This document shows positions 23,401 to 32,932 of a DNA stretch of 64,000 bases, piece by piece; the stretch's first letter is position 1; every line of letters starts with the position of its first letter. Origin of the DNA: Cladocopium goreaui (Eukaryota; Sar; Dinophyceae; Suessiales; Symbiodiniaceae); contig CAMXCT020001395.1 in assembly GCA_947184155.2 (NCBI GenBank), positions 1 through 64,000 on the forward strand, read 5' to 3'. The notes under the pieces are model-generated. The model worked only from the letters and a program-made list of their open reading frames with translations. It was not told the origin of the DNA and did no database searches. Position numbers and translations under genes: made by a program.

Positions 23401-26223
23401 GCCGAGCAGGTGCCCCTTCCAATTCCTGCCTGCCCGATCGTTGTTGTACATGTCGCCACAGATGTAGCCCTTGTCCAACTGCAGCAAGACGTGGGCCATG
23501 TGCAAAGTCTCTGCGCCAGCGAGGTGCTGGCGAGGGCGCCCCAGCGTTGCCTGCTCGTGCATGACCCACTCGTGGTAAGGGAAAGATCGCTCGTATGGTG
23601 CCCTGGTGCGGAAGAGCGACGCATTGCCACATTGCCTCTGCATGTCCAGCACGGCCTGGTGTTGCACCCGCCAGTATTGCGGGGTCCAAGGAGATCCTTT
23701 GAGGAGGTGGCGGAGCGCCACGCCAGTGCGAGCCGCTAGGTTCTTCTTTGTTCCTATAGTGGTCCACATAGAGAGGTCGAACACGAAGTGAAGCAAGTCG
23801 TAGTCCGCGCCGTAGCCAATGACCGGCGAAAGAACTTTGCGAAGGAAGCATTTCCTGATGCGGCCCTGTTCTGCTGCCACGATGTTCGGGTCTGCTCCTC
23901 CTGCGTCCTGGGGATCGAACTCCCCATCGTCTTCAGCCTCTTCCATGTCTTGCTCTTCTTCTGCCCCCTCTGTTGCCGGAGGCTCTTCCTCGCCGCTGCT
24001 GGTGTCTGCTGCTCGTCTCGGCGGCGGTCTTGCACCTGTGCGGCTCTCATGGGAAGCCCGCGCAACCGTCTCACAGAGGTTGCGGTGCCAATAGAGATGT
24101 GGCCACAGGCAGCACTCCAGGCCTTCCGTTTCGATGAACCGCAGGGGCCGCTTGCGCTTCTTCAGCGGTGCGCGGCTGCCGAACTTGTTCAGGAACTCCT
24201 GGTGCTCCTCGAGGATCTTCTTGTAGGCACTGTCCTCGCTGCCCAGGAGAAATTCGAAGGCTTCCCGTGCTGCCCTTCGGTCGCCCCTCTTCCGCAAAGC
24301 TGCTATCTCTGTTTCCACATCTCGTTTCTTCCAAGCAAAGGCTATCATGGCATTGTGCACCCTGTATCCGTTGGGGACTCTCTCCACGGTGCCGATGTCA
24401 ATCTCCAAGGGCCGCAAGGCTTCCAGCACCCGCGGCTTCAAGTTTCGAAGGGGAACTGGTACATGTTCAGGTTGAGGCACGTAGTCACCATTTTTGCAGG
24501 CGATGCACTGGCGTGCTGGTATGGTTGCCGGCTTGACCCTCTTCAAATCCATCGGTTCTAATCTTCTCGGGCACATGCTATGGCACTTCACGCACATGCC
24601 CCAGGAGCCGTGCTTGCACCAATTCTCGATCATCTTCCCCTTGTCGTCGGATGGGCGGGGCAGGTCCGTGTCGTTGGGGGCCACGTGCCCGACCTCACCG
24701 CAGGCTTCTTGCACAGCCGCCTTCTCCGCAGCCTCCGCCTCCTCACCTGCCCGGGCAAGCAGCTTCTCCGGGAAGAAGAACTTTCTTCGTGGCACCCGTT
24801 GGTCTCTGCGCACCAGGGCGTCGTACTCCACCTTCTCCTTCTCCTTGAGTTCCCTACCCACGAACTGCCTGTGTTGCAGGGGCCGCTCCCATGCTTCCTT
24901 GGGCTCAGCCTTCTTGCGGTACTCCTTTGCCACCGCTTCCCCCAGAAACTGCTGCACGCGCTCCAGGGCCGCGTCGAAGACACCGCGGTCTGCGGTCTGG
25001 AACTTGCGCAAGGCCGTTGTGATCCGATTTGCCCTGAGCGCTGCAATGGGGGTACAACAGGGTTGAATGTAAAAGCTACAGCAGGACATAATGTTACATG
25101 TTACTGAACGGCACTCGTCGCATGTTTCTGCTGCTCCCTCTGTTTTAAATAACGCACAGAGAACACAACATCTTTATGATTGGGTTTCCCCGCCTCCGTG
25201 CTGCATGTGCTTCCTGCAAGCGCTCGCCCGCGCAGAATATACACTGTCGGATGCCTCTGCTTGGTTGCACGCGTGCTGCTTCTCCGGGATGCAAGGGGTT
25301 GAATTGGCAGGCCGTGCCTTGATAACCTTCGCATTGCTCGCTTGGGCGCGGGCTCCTGGCGGCAGCAGGCCGCTTCAGCATGGCAGGCCTCTTGAGCACA
25401 CGGAGGTCCACCGGTGGCAAGCCGGCTTGAAGGTACGCAGCCGGCGGCGGCTGCTTGCCAATGAGCCGCATGGCGCCCGGCCCTGGCGGTGGCGGGTAAC
25501 GCCTTTGCCGCTTGAGCGCTGCAACTTGGGGCCCCTCGGCCTCCGATGCCACTGGCGTGTCTTGTGGTCCTTCTGCTTCTTCATCGCTGCTGTCCTCCTC
25601 ACCATCAGGAATCTGCAAGTTCTCCTCCGGCTCCTCCACATCAGCGCATTCCTCGCCATCTGGCGGGGCGGATTGCGCTTCCATGCCGTCCATGTGGTCC
25701 AGCTCTGCGTGGTTCCTGCCGTCCGCCTCCCATGCGGCCTCCAACTCAGCGATGAAGTTGTGCACGTTGAGGTCCTCATCGCTCTGGTTGGACTCGGCGT
25801 CGTCTGTGCTGTCGCCGTCTTCTCTCCTCTTCGGTCTCATCGGCCTGGCGCACTCGTGCAAAACATTATACCAATAAATATGCAACTGGCAAACATGCTA
25901 CACACCCAACCTTTCGCTACACCGTGCTTCCCCGCCTCTGGAGCTGCAGCGCTGCTCGAGGCTGCCGGCTTCTTCGCAGCAGCAACAACGTGGTCGGCGG
26001 CAGCTGGCCTTGCCATCACCTTCGGCACTGCAACGACGGCGCCGCCCGCCTGTCCATCTGCGGGCCGCGTCGCCTTGATGAGCTGTGAGATGCGCCCTGC
26101 TTTGTAGCCGTCGTCCTTGAGCTGTTGACGGACTTCTGCCTCGGTTGCACCACGAAGCCACAGGCCGGTCACGTAGTCTTGCGCTGATTTGTTCCCGGCG
26201 CCGCCGCTTGCCTTAGGGGCCAT
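20431..26223 (-). CDS. Helitron-like Rep/PIF1-helicase (RepHel), multi-exon
   Basis: Autonomous Helitron-type rolling-circle transposase. Four exons fit: 26223-~25911, ~25850-~25170, ~25040-21561 and 21357-20431 (TGA stop), about 1,750-1,800 aa. The start at 26223 (CAATGGCC) is preferred over an upstream ATG. Exon 1 has a short helical WLRGATEAEVRQQL-type segment. Exon 2 is acidic and ends in a CxxC cluster (RQCIFC). Exon 3 has CxxC fingers (CVKC, CIAC), then the Rep domain: LFRTRAPYERSFPYHEW, the HUH-like VHSHS (codons ~23,286-23,272) and a YVATYNMK motif whose two tyrosines (22,889 and 22,877) have the YxxxY spacing of Helitron Rep. The helicase follows: Walker A GPPGTGKTH, Walker B VVIDE, GDFWQLP, GYACTIPKIQGMTL and AYVAMSRVQ. 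HUH, Y2 and helicase motifs in that order are the Helitron signature. A 67-bp tandem duplication breaks the frame at ~23,000. Motif homology is firm; intron ends other than 21358-21560 are approximate. Confidence 0.85.
21358..21560 (-). other. 203-bp GT-AG phase-0 intron in the helicase domain
   Basis: On the minus strand the exon ends ...ATCGATGAG and the intron starts GTCGGACG. It ends CTGCCTCAG and the next exon starts GTGTCCATG. Joining the two gives the uninterrupted helicase motif II (IDE then VSML) in frame. The intron contains a TA-rich run near 21,490-21,510. Confidence 0.85.
22937..23070. repeat. Perfect 67-bp tandem duplication inside the RepHel coding sequence
   Basis: Copies 22,937-23,003 and 23,004-23,070 are identical. 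Because 67 is not a multiple of three, the second copy shifts the frame. With one copy removed, the Rep domain upstream reads straight into the YxxxY region downstream. On the minus strand each copy offers AAG|GC, so a 67-nt GC-AG intron (23,064-22,998) would remove exactly one copy. Confidence 0.92.
25042..25165 (-). other. Probable intron between RepHel exons 2 and 3 (ends approximate)
   Basis: Both flanking open frames end in stops here. The 3' side has a pyrimidine-rich run and ATTGCAG followed by CGCTCAG, so the acceptor is one of these two AGs. The donor is not resolved. Confidence 0.55.
25853..25910 (-). other. Probable short intron between RepHel exons 1 and 2 (ends approximate)
   Basis: The exon-1 frame (ending ...HGVAKG) and the exon-2 frame (CARPMRPKRRE...) differ. 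Candidate donors are AAAG|GTTGGG and nearby GTs; candidate acceptors are ACGAG and GCGCCAG. The phase cannot be fixed by eye. Confidence 0.5.
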
Positions 26224-26853
26224 TGCTGGGAGCAGTACCGGTCGAGTATCGAATTGCTGTCGTCTGGACACTGGTCGGAAACGGCTGCGGACAAGGAAGG
26301 ACATTCAGAAGATCATTCAGCACTGCACTCGGCGCAAGACAACCACATGTACTACGACTACTCATGCTGCCTCCTCACTTTAACGTCAAGAGTACATATG
26401 TTTGCAAGCAATGCCATGCAAAACAGGACAACACTTGCAAGCGCCACGTGGTTTCGTGTGGTTGGCGGCGTTGCTCCTTGTTCGCGCGCGGTGTCGCCGT
26501 GCCAGTTCGCTTTGCAACTGCTTGGCAGTGTGTAAAGGTGGACAACTCTTACCAAGCTGTTGCTCCCAGTGTTTCCACTACCCGGCTTACGGATCCAGCT
26601 CAACAGATATTACATGCGTCTTGAACATCTAACATCAAATAGCAAACCGGGAGGACACACTAATCACTGTACTTTGTGGCTATGTGCTTTCAGGGGCCGT
26701 GCTGTACACGTCAGGCCGTCTCTACAAAACACAATCTCATATCAAAGGGTCACTTCGCAGACTTGGCGCGCTGTAGGCTCAGATTGCGACGCCCACACTT
26801 CGGTGCCTCCCTGTACGTGAAGGCCCAACCCAACGATACTCACAAACGCCGAC
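26224..26853. other. Intergenic spacer between two co-oriented genes
   Basis: This is 630 bp between the stop of the Lys-rich gene and the RepHel start. Small open frames exist on both strands but none resembles a protein. A CTGCTCCCAG just before the RepHel ATG could serve as a trans-splicing acceptor (inference). Confidence 0.5.
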
Positions 26854-28527
26854 TCACTCAGACGCTTCCTTTTCTTCTTCCTTCGCCTCCTCAGACTCGT
26901 TCTCTTCTGCAACCTCAACTCTTTCACCTGGCTTACTGGAGGCCGCTGGGGCTTCGGCGTGCTCTGCCCAGAAGGCTGCCACGGTGTTGGCCACCTCCGT
27001 CAGCATGACGATGGCGGGCTTTGCTTCCTTGTTGGAAACCCATTCACCGCCAACTTCGGCCAGCTCTGCAGTTGCAACGCACACCTCAGGAAATTGGGTC
27101 AGCACCGCAGTCGGCACCAGGCTGGTCAGGTTGACCATGGTCTCCTTCTTGAAGCGGCCTGACAGCAAGCCAATGCTTGCCTTCGCTTCCTCCAGCTGTT
27201 CTGCTGCTTCCTGCACCGACGAGGCGGACCAGGCGGTGAAAGCTGCTGTGCGGGCTTCCTCCTCTGCCTCTGCCGCTGCTGTGGCTGCCTCCGCTGCGCG
27301 CTGCTCCTCTTTCTTCTTGCGGTCCTTCTCCGCTTTCAGCTCCTTCTCCTTCTTGGCTTTTTTGTCTTTCTCGTTCCTGCCCGGCTTCTCGGTCTCCTTG
27401 TCCTTTTTGTCCTTGGCGTCCTCCTTCTCGTCCTTCTTGTTCTTCTCCTCCGTCTTGTCCTTTTTTTCGTTCGTCTCCTTCTTGGCATCCTTCTTGGCAT
27501 CCTTCGTGGGATCTTTCTTGGCATCCTTCTTATCCTTCTTGTCGCTCGTTTTCGTCTTCTTCTTCTTGGGCGGCTGGGGCGAGCTACTTCTCGACGACTT
27601 GCTGGAGGAGTTGCGTACCGCAGCAGGCGCCGGGCTGCTGGACTCCTCGGATGCTGCCTTGGAGGCCCCACTTCCATCCCCCGACCCGGAGCCGGTGTCG
27701 GCAGCCTCTGAACTCCCTTTCGCCATGGAGGAGGTGTCTGATGCCTTCCGCTTCTTTCCAGCTGCTGGCTCATTCTTCTCCACTTTGGCCAGCAGCTCGT
27801 GCACCAGGGCGGCCAAGAGCTTGGCGTCGTCCTTGGGCTTGCGGAGCCACGCTTTCACTTCATCGGACTGCTTGCCTTCGACCTTCGCCGCCCATTCCTT
27901 CGGGCTGGACACCAGAGCCATGTCCTTCAGCAGGGTCATGGCAAAGAGGTACAAGGCCGCTGCATCGGAAGCAAGGCGCGCCAAGTTGCGGCGCAAGGTT
28001 CCGTCGTCGTCTTGGAGGAACTCGACGAAGCCTTTGATTGCCTTCTTGATGGCCTTCTCTCGCGGCTGGCCGGTTTTGCCCACATCCAGCACTTCAATGC
28101 TCTGGACGAAGCGTTGGCCGGCATCTGATGCCAATGCCTCCAAGATCTTGGGCAGCCCGGTCTTGTGGAACTGCTGCTGGAGATCTTCTGGGATTGCCTC
28201 CCCAAAGTGTTTGTGGAGCACCTTGGTTCCATTGTGGAGGCTGGCTGCATCCAAAGCGAGCCCCATGCCGATGCGGTGGCATAGCTCTTCGTTCTTGCTG
28301 GACCGGCACGCGCAGATGTTCTCAAGGGTGAAGAAGGCCTTTTCATCTTGGCCCTTGCCCACGTAGACACAGACGCCGTCCTCGTTGGGATAGGCCGCCA
28401 GTCGCTCTTTCCCAAAGTAGGCGTACTTCGGCACGAAGGACCCTTTGTTGCTTTTCTTCTTGTCGTCCTTCGGGGCAGGCTTGCTTCCGCCGCCGCGGGT
28501 CTTCTTGTCGGCAGCTTTGCGACCCAT
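26854..28527 (-). CDS. Lys/Glu-rich protein of unknown function, intronless
   Basis: A 557-aa open frame on the same strand as, and ~630 bp upstream of, the RepHel gene. I do not recognise the family. Residues 1-30 are basic (MGRKAADKKTRGGG...). About 31-240 look folded and largely helical, with several Cys (VCVY, ICACRS, ELCHR). About 245-460 is low-complexity Ser then Lys/Asp/Glu, with basic stretches (GKKRK, PPKKKKTK) that could act as nuclear localisation signals. The last ~95 residues form a second helical region (EEAKASIGLLSGRFKKE...) with an acidic tail. The start at 28,527 is chosen because its context is GTAGCCATGG; an in-frame ATG at 28,653 would add 42 unconvincing residues, and a pyrimidine-rich run ending CTCTCAG lies between them. 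It ends in TGA. It could be a host gene or a companion gene of the Helitron-like element. Confidence 0.72.
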   Translation of the reverse strand: MGRKAADKKTRGGGSKPAPKDDKKKSNKGSFVPKYAYFGKERLAAYPNEDGVCVYVGKGQDEKAFFTLENICACRSSKNEELCHRIGMGLALDAASLHNGTKVLHKHFGEAIPEDLQQQFHKTGLPKILEALASDAGQRFVQSIEVLDVGKTGQPREKAIKKAIKGFVEFLQDDDGTLRRNLARLASDAAALYLFAMTLLKDMALVSSPKEWAAKVEGKQSDEVKAWLRKPKDDAKLLAALVHELLAKVEKNEPAAGKKRKASDTSSMAKGSSEAADTGSGSGDGSGASKAASEESSSPAPAAVRNSSSKSSRSSSPQPPKKKKTKTSDKKDKKDAKKDPTKDAKKDAKKETNEKKDKTEEKNKKDEKEDAKDKKDKETEKPGRNEKDKKAKKEKELKAEKDRKKKEEQRAAEAATAAAEAEEEARTAAFTAWSASSVQEAAEQLEEAKASIGLLSGRFKKETMVNLTSLVPTAVLTQFPEVCVATAELAEVGGEWVSNKEAKPAIVMLTEVANTVAAFWAEHAEAPAASSKPGERVEVAEENESEEAKEEEKEASE

Positions 28528-29215
28528 GGCTACTACGGGGCAATGCGAAGAGACGCTGGCACAGGACGTCGGGTTGCGAGGGCTAGCTCTGAGAGCAAGG
28601 AAGTTCCAGAAAACATGTGGGTCTACACCTGTCTGTTGCACTTGCCCTTGCATTCAACCTTTCAAACCTGCAGGGTCCTTGGCTTAGCCCCCTGCCATCG
28701 AAGACACCGACAACAGCAGAACTATTCTGACGCTGCGGGGTTCTTGGCTTAGCCCCATGCCATGCCAAAGAGATGCTGGTGGGTCAGTTCCGCGCCGCTG
28801 TGGCATCTTTTTTGTCACCACGCTTTTGGTACCTCAGTGCTCTGAAAGACCCTGTGGTGTATAAAGTTGAACAATTCCTGCAGGGCCGTTCTATCTACAG
28901 CAGCAAGTATCTGTCGTGCCGAAGACCTGTGTATCATTTCGTTTACAATATTTGATCAACAACATTTTCATGCACATCGTATATTGCTTAGTTTCCGTCT
29001 TGCTGCTCAAAACGCTGTGCTACTTTGATGCCTCTGTACAGAATGGCATCGCAAAAGACTGTACGCGTATTGCTATCACCATGAGGCTCTGTCTCCCGCC
29101 GGCGCAGTCGGAAAGCTGCAGCTGCTGGCCACATCCCCGGCTGGAGCTGCTTCAGCAGCGATTGCATTACCTCAGACAGTCAGGGCATATAGACTCATGC
29201 TGCCTGTAGCCTAAT
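28528..29215. other. Upstream spacer, single-copy
   Basis: No gene is seen. A short phrase (TTGGCTTAGCCCC then TGCCAT) occurs twice, near 28,679 and 28,744. The probable transcript leader of the Lys-rich gene lies at ~28,528-28,600. Confidence 0.5.
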
Positions 29216-29455
29216 GCTTTCACACAGGCAGGTACATACATGTACATCCATAAACATACATACGTACATACAGACATCCATACATGCATGCATACATACA
29301 TACATACATGCATGCTTACATACGTGTGCATACATGTACATACATGCATACATGCATACATACATACATACATACATACATGTGCATACATGTGCATATA
29401 TGTACGTACATACATAAATACATACATACATACATACAGACATACACAACGTCGG
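29216..29455. repeat. (CATA)n microsatellite, array 1
   Basis: About 240 bp of ACAT/CATA tetranucleotide with occasional GTGCATACATGTAC-type variants. Confidence 0.95.
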
Positions 29456-29474
29456 TGGCATTCCCTTTTATATA

Positions 29475-29572
29475 TGCATTACATACATGTATCTAGATAC
29501 CTAGGTACAGCCGTTTGCAAATAGACACATCCAGGTTTGGCTCGACACATAGTCACGTCCTTGTCTTTTTAG
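29475..29572. repeat. Conserved flank of the (CATA)n array, copy 1
   Basis: It contains CATGTATCTAGATACC, CGTTTGCAA and AGACACATCCAGGTTTGG. It is homologous to ~30,742-30,838 and ~32,459-32,555. Confidence 0.88.
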
Positions 29573-30235
29573 TTTGTGTTGTTTCCTAACTCTCACAGAG
29601 CATTGAAAATCCAACATCGAAAATTTCATGGAATCCAACTTTGGGAACCAATTTTGGGAACCAAAAGCGGGAAAAATCACTAAGTACAAAATCAACCGTT
29701 TAACATTGTATATAGTATTGAATTGAACGTCTAACTATAGGTTCCCAAAACTTGGAGAAGAAAAAGCAAAATAGATAGGCGAAAAAAGCTGATTTTGCCA
29801 AAAACGACTGGGATGCGACGATCGGTGTTTTCGCCGTTTTCGTTTCAGTACCAAACCCCTTGTAAAACAATACATTTTCAAAACGGAAAAACGCTGAAAT
29901 CGCAAAATCCGTGTTTGGCGCGTTTTGGCTTCCGGCGCTGCGTCGCCGAAACGGCGCCGAAGGTAAAAATCCGAAATCCGTCCGTTGCGTTTTAGAAGCA
30001 AATCCCTAGGAAAATTCAAACGGGGAAACCCGGACAAACCGGGAAAGGGCCCGAGGCTGCATCCGCATTGTGGCCGTGACCCACTTTGGGCCGGGCCGTT
30101 CCGGGGGGTCACGGCCACAATGCGTATTTTGGCCGTGCCCGTGGCCGTGCCCCCGGGTCCGTCCAAAAACCATCTTTGTTCCTTGGCTGCCCGTGTTTGT
30201 GCGCTTGCATGCAAGCTGGAGCTGTGAGTCTGCAT
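29573..30235. other. Single-copy spacer with a strong 19-bp inverted repeat
   Basis: No protein-like ORF was recognised. A GC-rich perfect inverted repeat lies at 30,064-30,082 / 30,106-30,124 (see separate entry). The last ~40 bp lead into the next (CATA)n array. Confidence 0.5.
30064..30124. repeat. 19-bp perfect inverted repeat, 23-nt loop
   Basis: The arm CGCATTGTGGCCGTGACCC at 30,064-30,082 is matched by its exact complement at 30,106-30,124. With one mismatch the arms extend two or three bases further. A related GGCCGTG phrase repeats just after it. Confidence 0.93.
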
Positions 30236-30705
30236 GCGTACATACATACATAAATACATACATACATACATACATGCACGCATACATACATATACATACA
30301 TACATACATACATACATACATACATACATACATACATACATACATACATACATACACACATACATACATACAGGCACACATACATACATACACACATACA
30401 TACATACAGACACACACACATACATATATATATATATACATGCATACATTCATACATACATGTGCATATGTGCATACATACATACATACATACATACATG
30501 TGCATACATGTGCATACATGTACGTACATACATAAATACATACATACATACATGCATACATACAAACATACGTACATACACACATACATACATACATACA
30601 TACATTAGTACGTACGTACAGACATACATACATACATACATGCTTACATTCATGTGCATACATGTACATACATGTACAAACATACGATAGACATACACAC
30701 ATTCA
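30236..30705. repeat. (CATA)n microsatellite, array 2
   Basis: About 470 bp of CATA repeats with CACA and TATA interruptions. Confidence 0.95.
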
Positions 30706-30741
30706 TACATAGGTGACGTTGCTGGCATTCACATGTATATA

Positions 30742-30838
30742 CCTGACATACATGTATCAAGATACCTCGGCAAAGACGTTTGCAACTAGACACATCCAGG
30801 TTTACCGTTTGTCGCATCTGTCCTCACGTCATCAAGTC
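30742..30838. repeat. Conserved flank of the (CATA)n array, copy 2
   Basis: It shares CATGTATCAAGATACC, GACGTTTGCAACTAGACAC and ATCCAGGTTT with the other two copies, then diverges. Confidence 0.88.
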
Positions 30839-31744
30839 CTATCTTTTCAGAATCTACCTTGGCTTGACGTTTTCGGTTGTGGCCGGGGCATTCCAAACAC
30901 GGTTGTTTCCTTAACAGGGGGTAACAAACGAACAATTGCCAAACGCAATGTGCCAAAATTTTGTTGCACCAGGTTACGGCCACAAACCCCGAAAACGCCA
31001 AAAGCGCAAAGGAAGATTCTGAAACAATATTATGTTCATACTTTCTGAAAACGTTCCTCTACTATACCCCCGGAAACCGGGACAAAGCGAAAATGTACTT
31101 AGTGAATTTTCCGTTTTCCGACGGTTTTTGCTTCAAAAACGGTGCCCGGGCGGTCTGTCGGAAAATCGGCCGGTTAACAAAACGCAAGCGCGGCGCCATC
31201 AAAACCAATCCGGCGCGAAGTCGGCAAATCCAAGGCTGCTGCCTCGAGATCCCGGCGTTTTGGCCGAACAGCTGCCGGCAGCGAACTGGGGCAAAACGGC
31301 CGGGCAACAAAAGACAAGCGCGGCGCCATCAAAACCAAACCGGCGCAAAGCGCGAAAATTCCAGGCCTTTGCTTCCGAATCCGGGCGTGTCACCGCAACC
31401 CCGCTGGCACCCAAATCGGGTGCCAGCAGGGTTGGTTTCTCCGCTGGCGCCTGAACGCTTCTCTGCTGGCACCCCCCGGCGGGGGCCAGCAGAATTGCGG
31501 GGAACCCCTGGTCCGCATCTCTGCTGGCACCTGGTTTTCCTTCATTTTTCCTCTTCGTTTCCTCTTCGGGGCTCCGTTTTGGACCCCTTTGCCCGTAGCC
31601 CTTTGGCGCTGCTTTTTTGCAGGGTCCCGGGCTCAATCCCCCCCTGTGGCCCGGCATCTCTGCTGGCACCTGGTTTTGCCTCATTTTTCCTCTTTGTTTC
31701 CTCTTCGGGGCTCCGTTTTGGACCCCTTTGCGCGGAGCCCTTTA
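30839..31744. other. Spacer with an inverted repeat and two internal duplications
   Basis: 30,868-30,885 and 30,977-30,998 form an imperfect inverted repeat (CGTTTTCGG...TTGTGGCCG, 3-base offset). A GCGCGGCGCCATCAAAACCA phrase occurs near 31,188 and 31,319. A ~85-bp stretch with CTCTGCTGGCACCTGGTTTT occurs near 31,516 and 31,658. No gene was recognised. Confidence 0.65.
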
Positions 31745-32435
31745 CACACATATACGTCCATCCATACATACATACATCCATCCATCCGTCCATACATACA
31801 TACATACATACATACACCCATGTACATACATGCATACATACATACAGATATACAGGCATGAGTGCATACATGCATGCATGCATACATGCATGCATACATA
31901 CATACATGCATACATACATACGTGCGTACATAAAAACACACATACATACATACATACATGTGCATACATGTACCTACATACATACAGACATGTACATACA
32001 TGTGCATACATGTACATACATACATACATAAATACACACATACATGTACATACATACATGTACATACATACATGTAGTTACATACATGCACATACATACA
32101 TGCACATACATACATACATACATACATACATACATAAGGACATGCATACATGTGCATACATGTACGTACATACATAAATACATACATACATACATACATA
32201 CATAAAAAACATACATACATGCACATACATGGACATACATACGTACATACATACATACATACATGTGCATACATGTACATACATACATACATACATACAT
32301 GTGCATACATGTGCATACATGTACGTACATACATAAATACATACATACATACATACGTACATACATGAAAACATATATACATGTACATACGTGGACATAC
32401 ATACGTATATATACACGTACATCCATACATACATA
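31745..32435. repeat. (CATA)n microsatellite, array 3
   Basis: About 690 bp of CATA repeats, with CATC at the start and many GTGCATACATGTAC variants. Confidence 0.95.
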
Positions 32436-32458
32436 ACGTTGTTGCCATTTACATGTCT

Positions 32459-32555
32459 GTGCATTGCAAACATGTATCAAGATAACTAGGTACAGACGTT
32501 TGCAACTAGACACATCCAGGTTTGGCCCAACGCATAGCCACGTCCGTGTCTTATT
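32459..32555. repeat. Conserved flank of the (CATA)n array, copy 3
   Basis: Closest to copy 1 at its right end (CCAGGTTTGGC, CATAGYCACGTCCGTGTCTT-like) and to copy 2 at its left end (TATCAAGATA). Confidence 0.88.
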
Positions 32556-32888
32556 AGTATCATTGAAACTTGAACAGTGGAATGTGGCGTGGTGGTTGAC
32601 TGAGAACAATCAGAAGGGTAACGCAGGTCGCCTGTCCTAAGCCACTCCTGCCATGCCTTTCACCTATCCTTATGATGCTTCGACGTGCTTGCGTGTTTCC
32701 TTGGTTCTTGTGGGTAGAAAACACCCGCTGGAACCTTCAAGGGTTTCACTTAGAATGAAACCCTAAACCCTAAAAGTTTTTAATCTGGGTGGCCGGGGTG
32801 GGACAACTAAGCAGAGCGAGCGCGCTTCGAGCGGGGGGCGTGCCAGCAGATTGACAGCCCCCCGCCCACGCGCGACTACTTTTGCACA
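32556..32888. other. Spacer with a short CCCTAAA pair
   Basis: Two CCCTAAA units lie at 32,760-32,775. The rest is GC-rich and shows no recognised gene. Confidence 0.5.
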
Positions 32889-32932
32889 CCCTAAACCCTA
32901 AAACCCTTAACCCTAAACCCTAAACCCTAAAC
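32889..32932. repeat. Short CCCTAAA (telomere-type) tract
   Basis: Five CCCTAAA units with one irregular AACCCTTAA. Read on the minus strand, it is TTTAGGG following directly after the broken ORF at 32,935-34,741. Confidence 0.92.
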
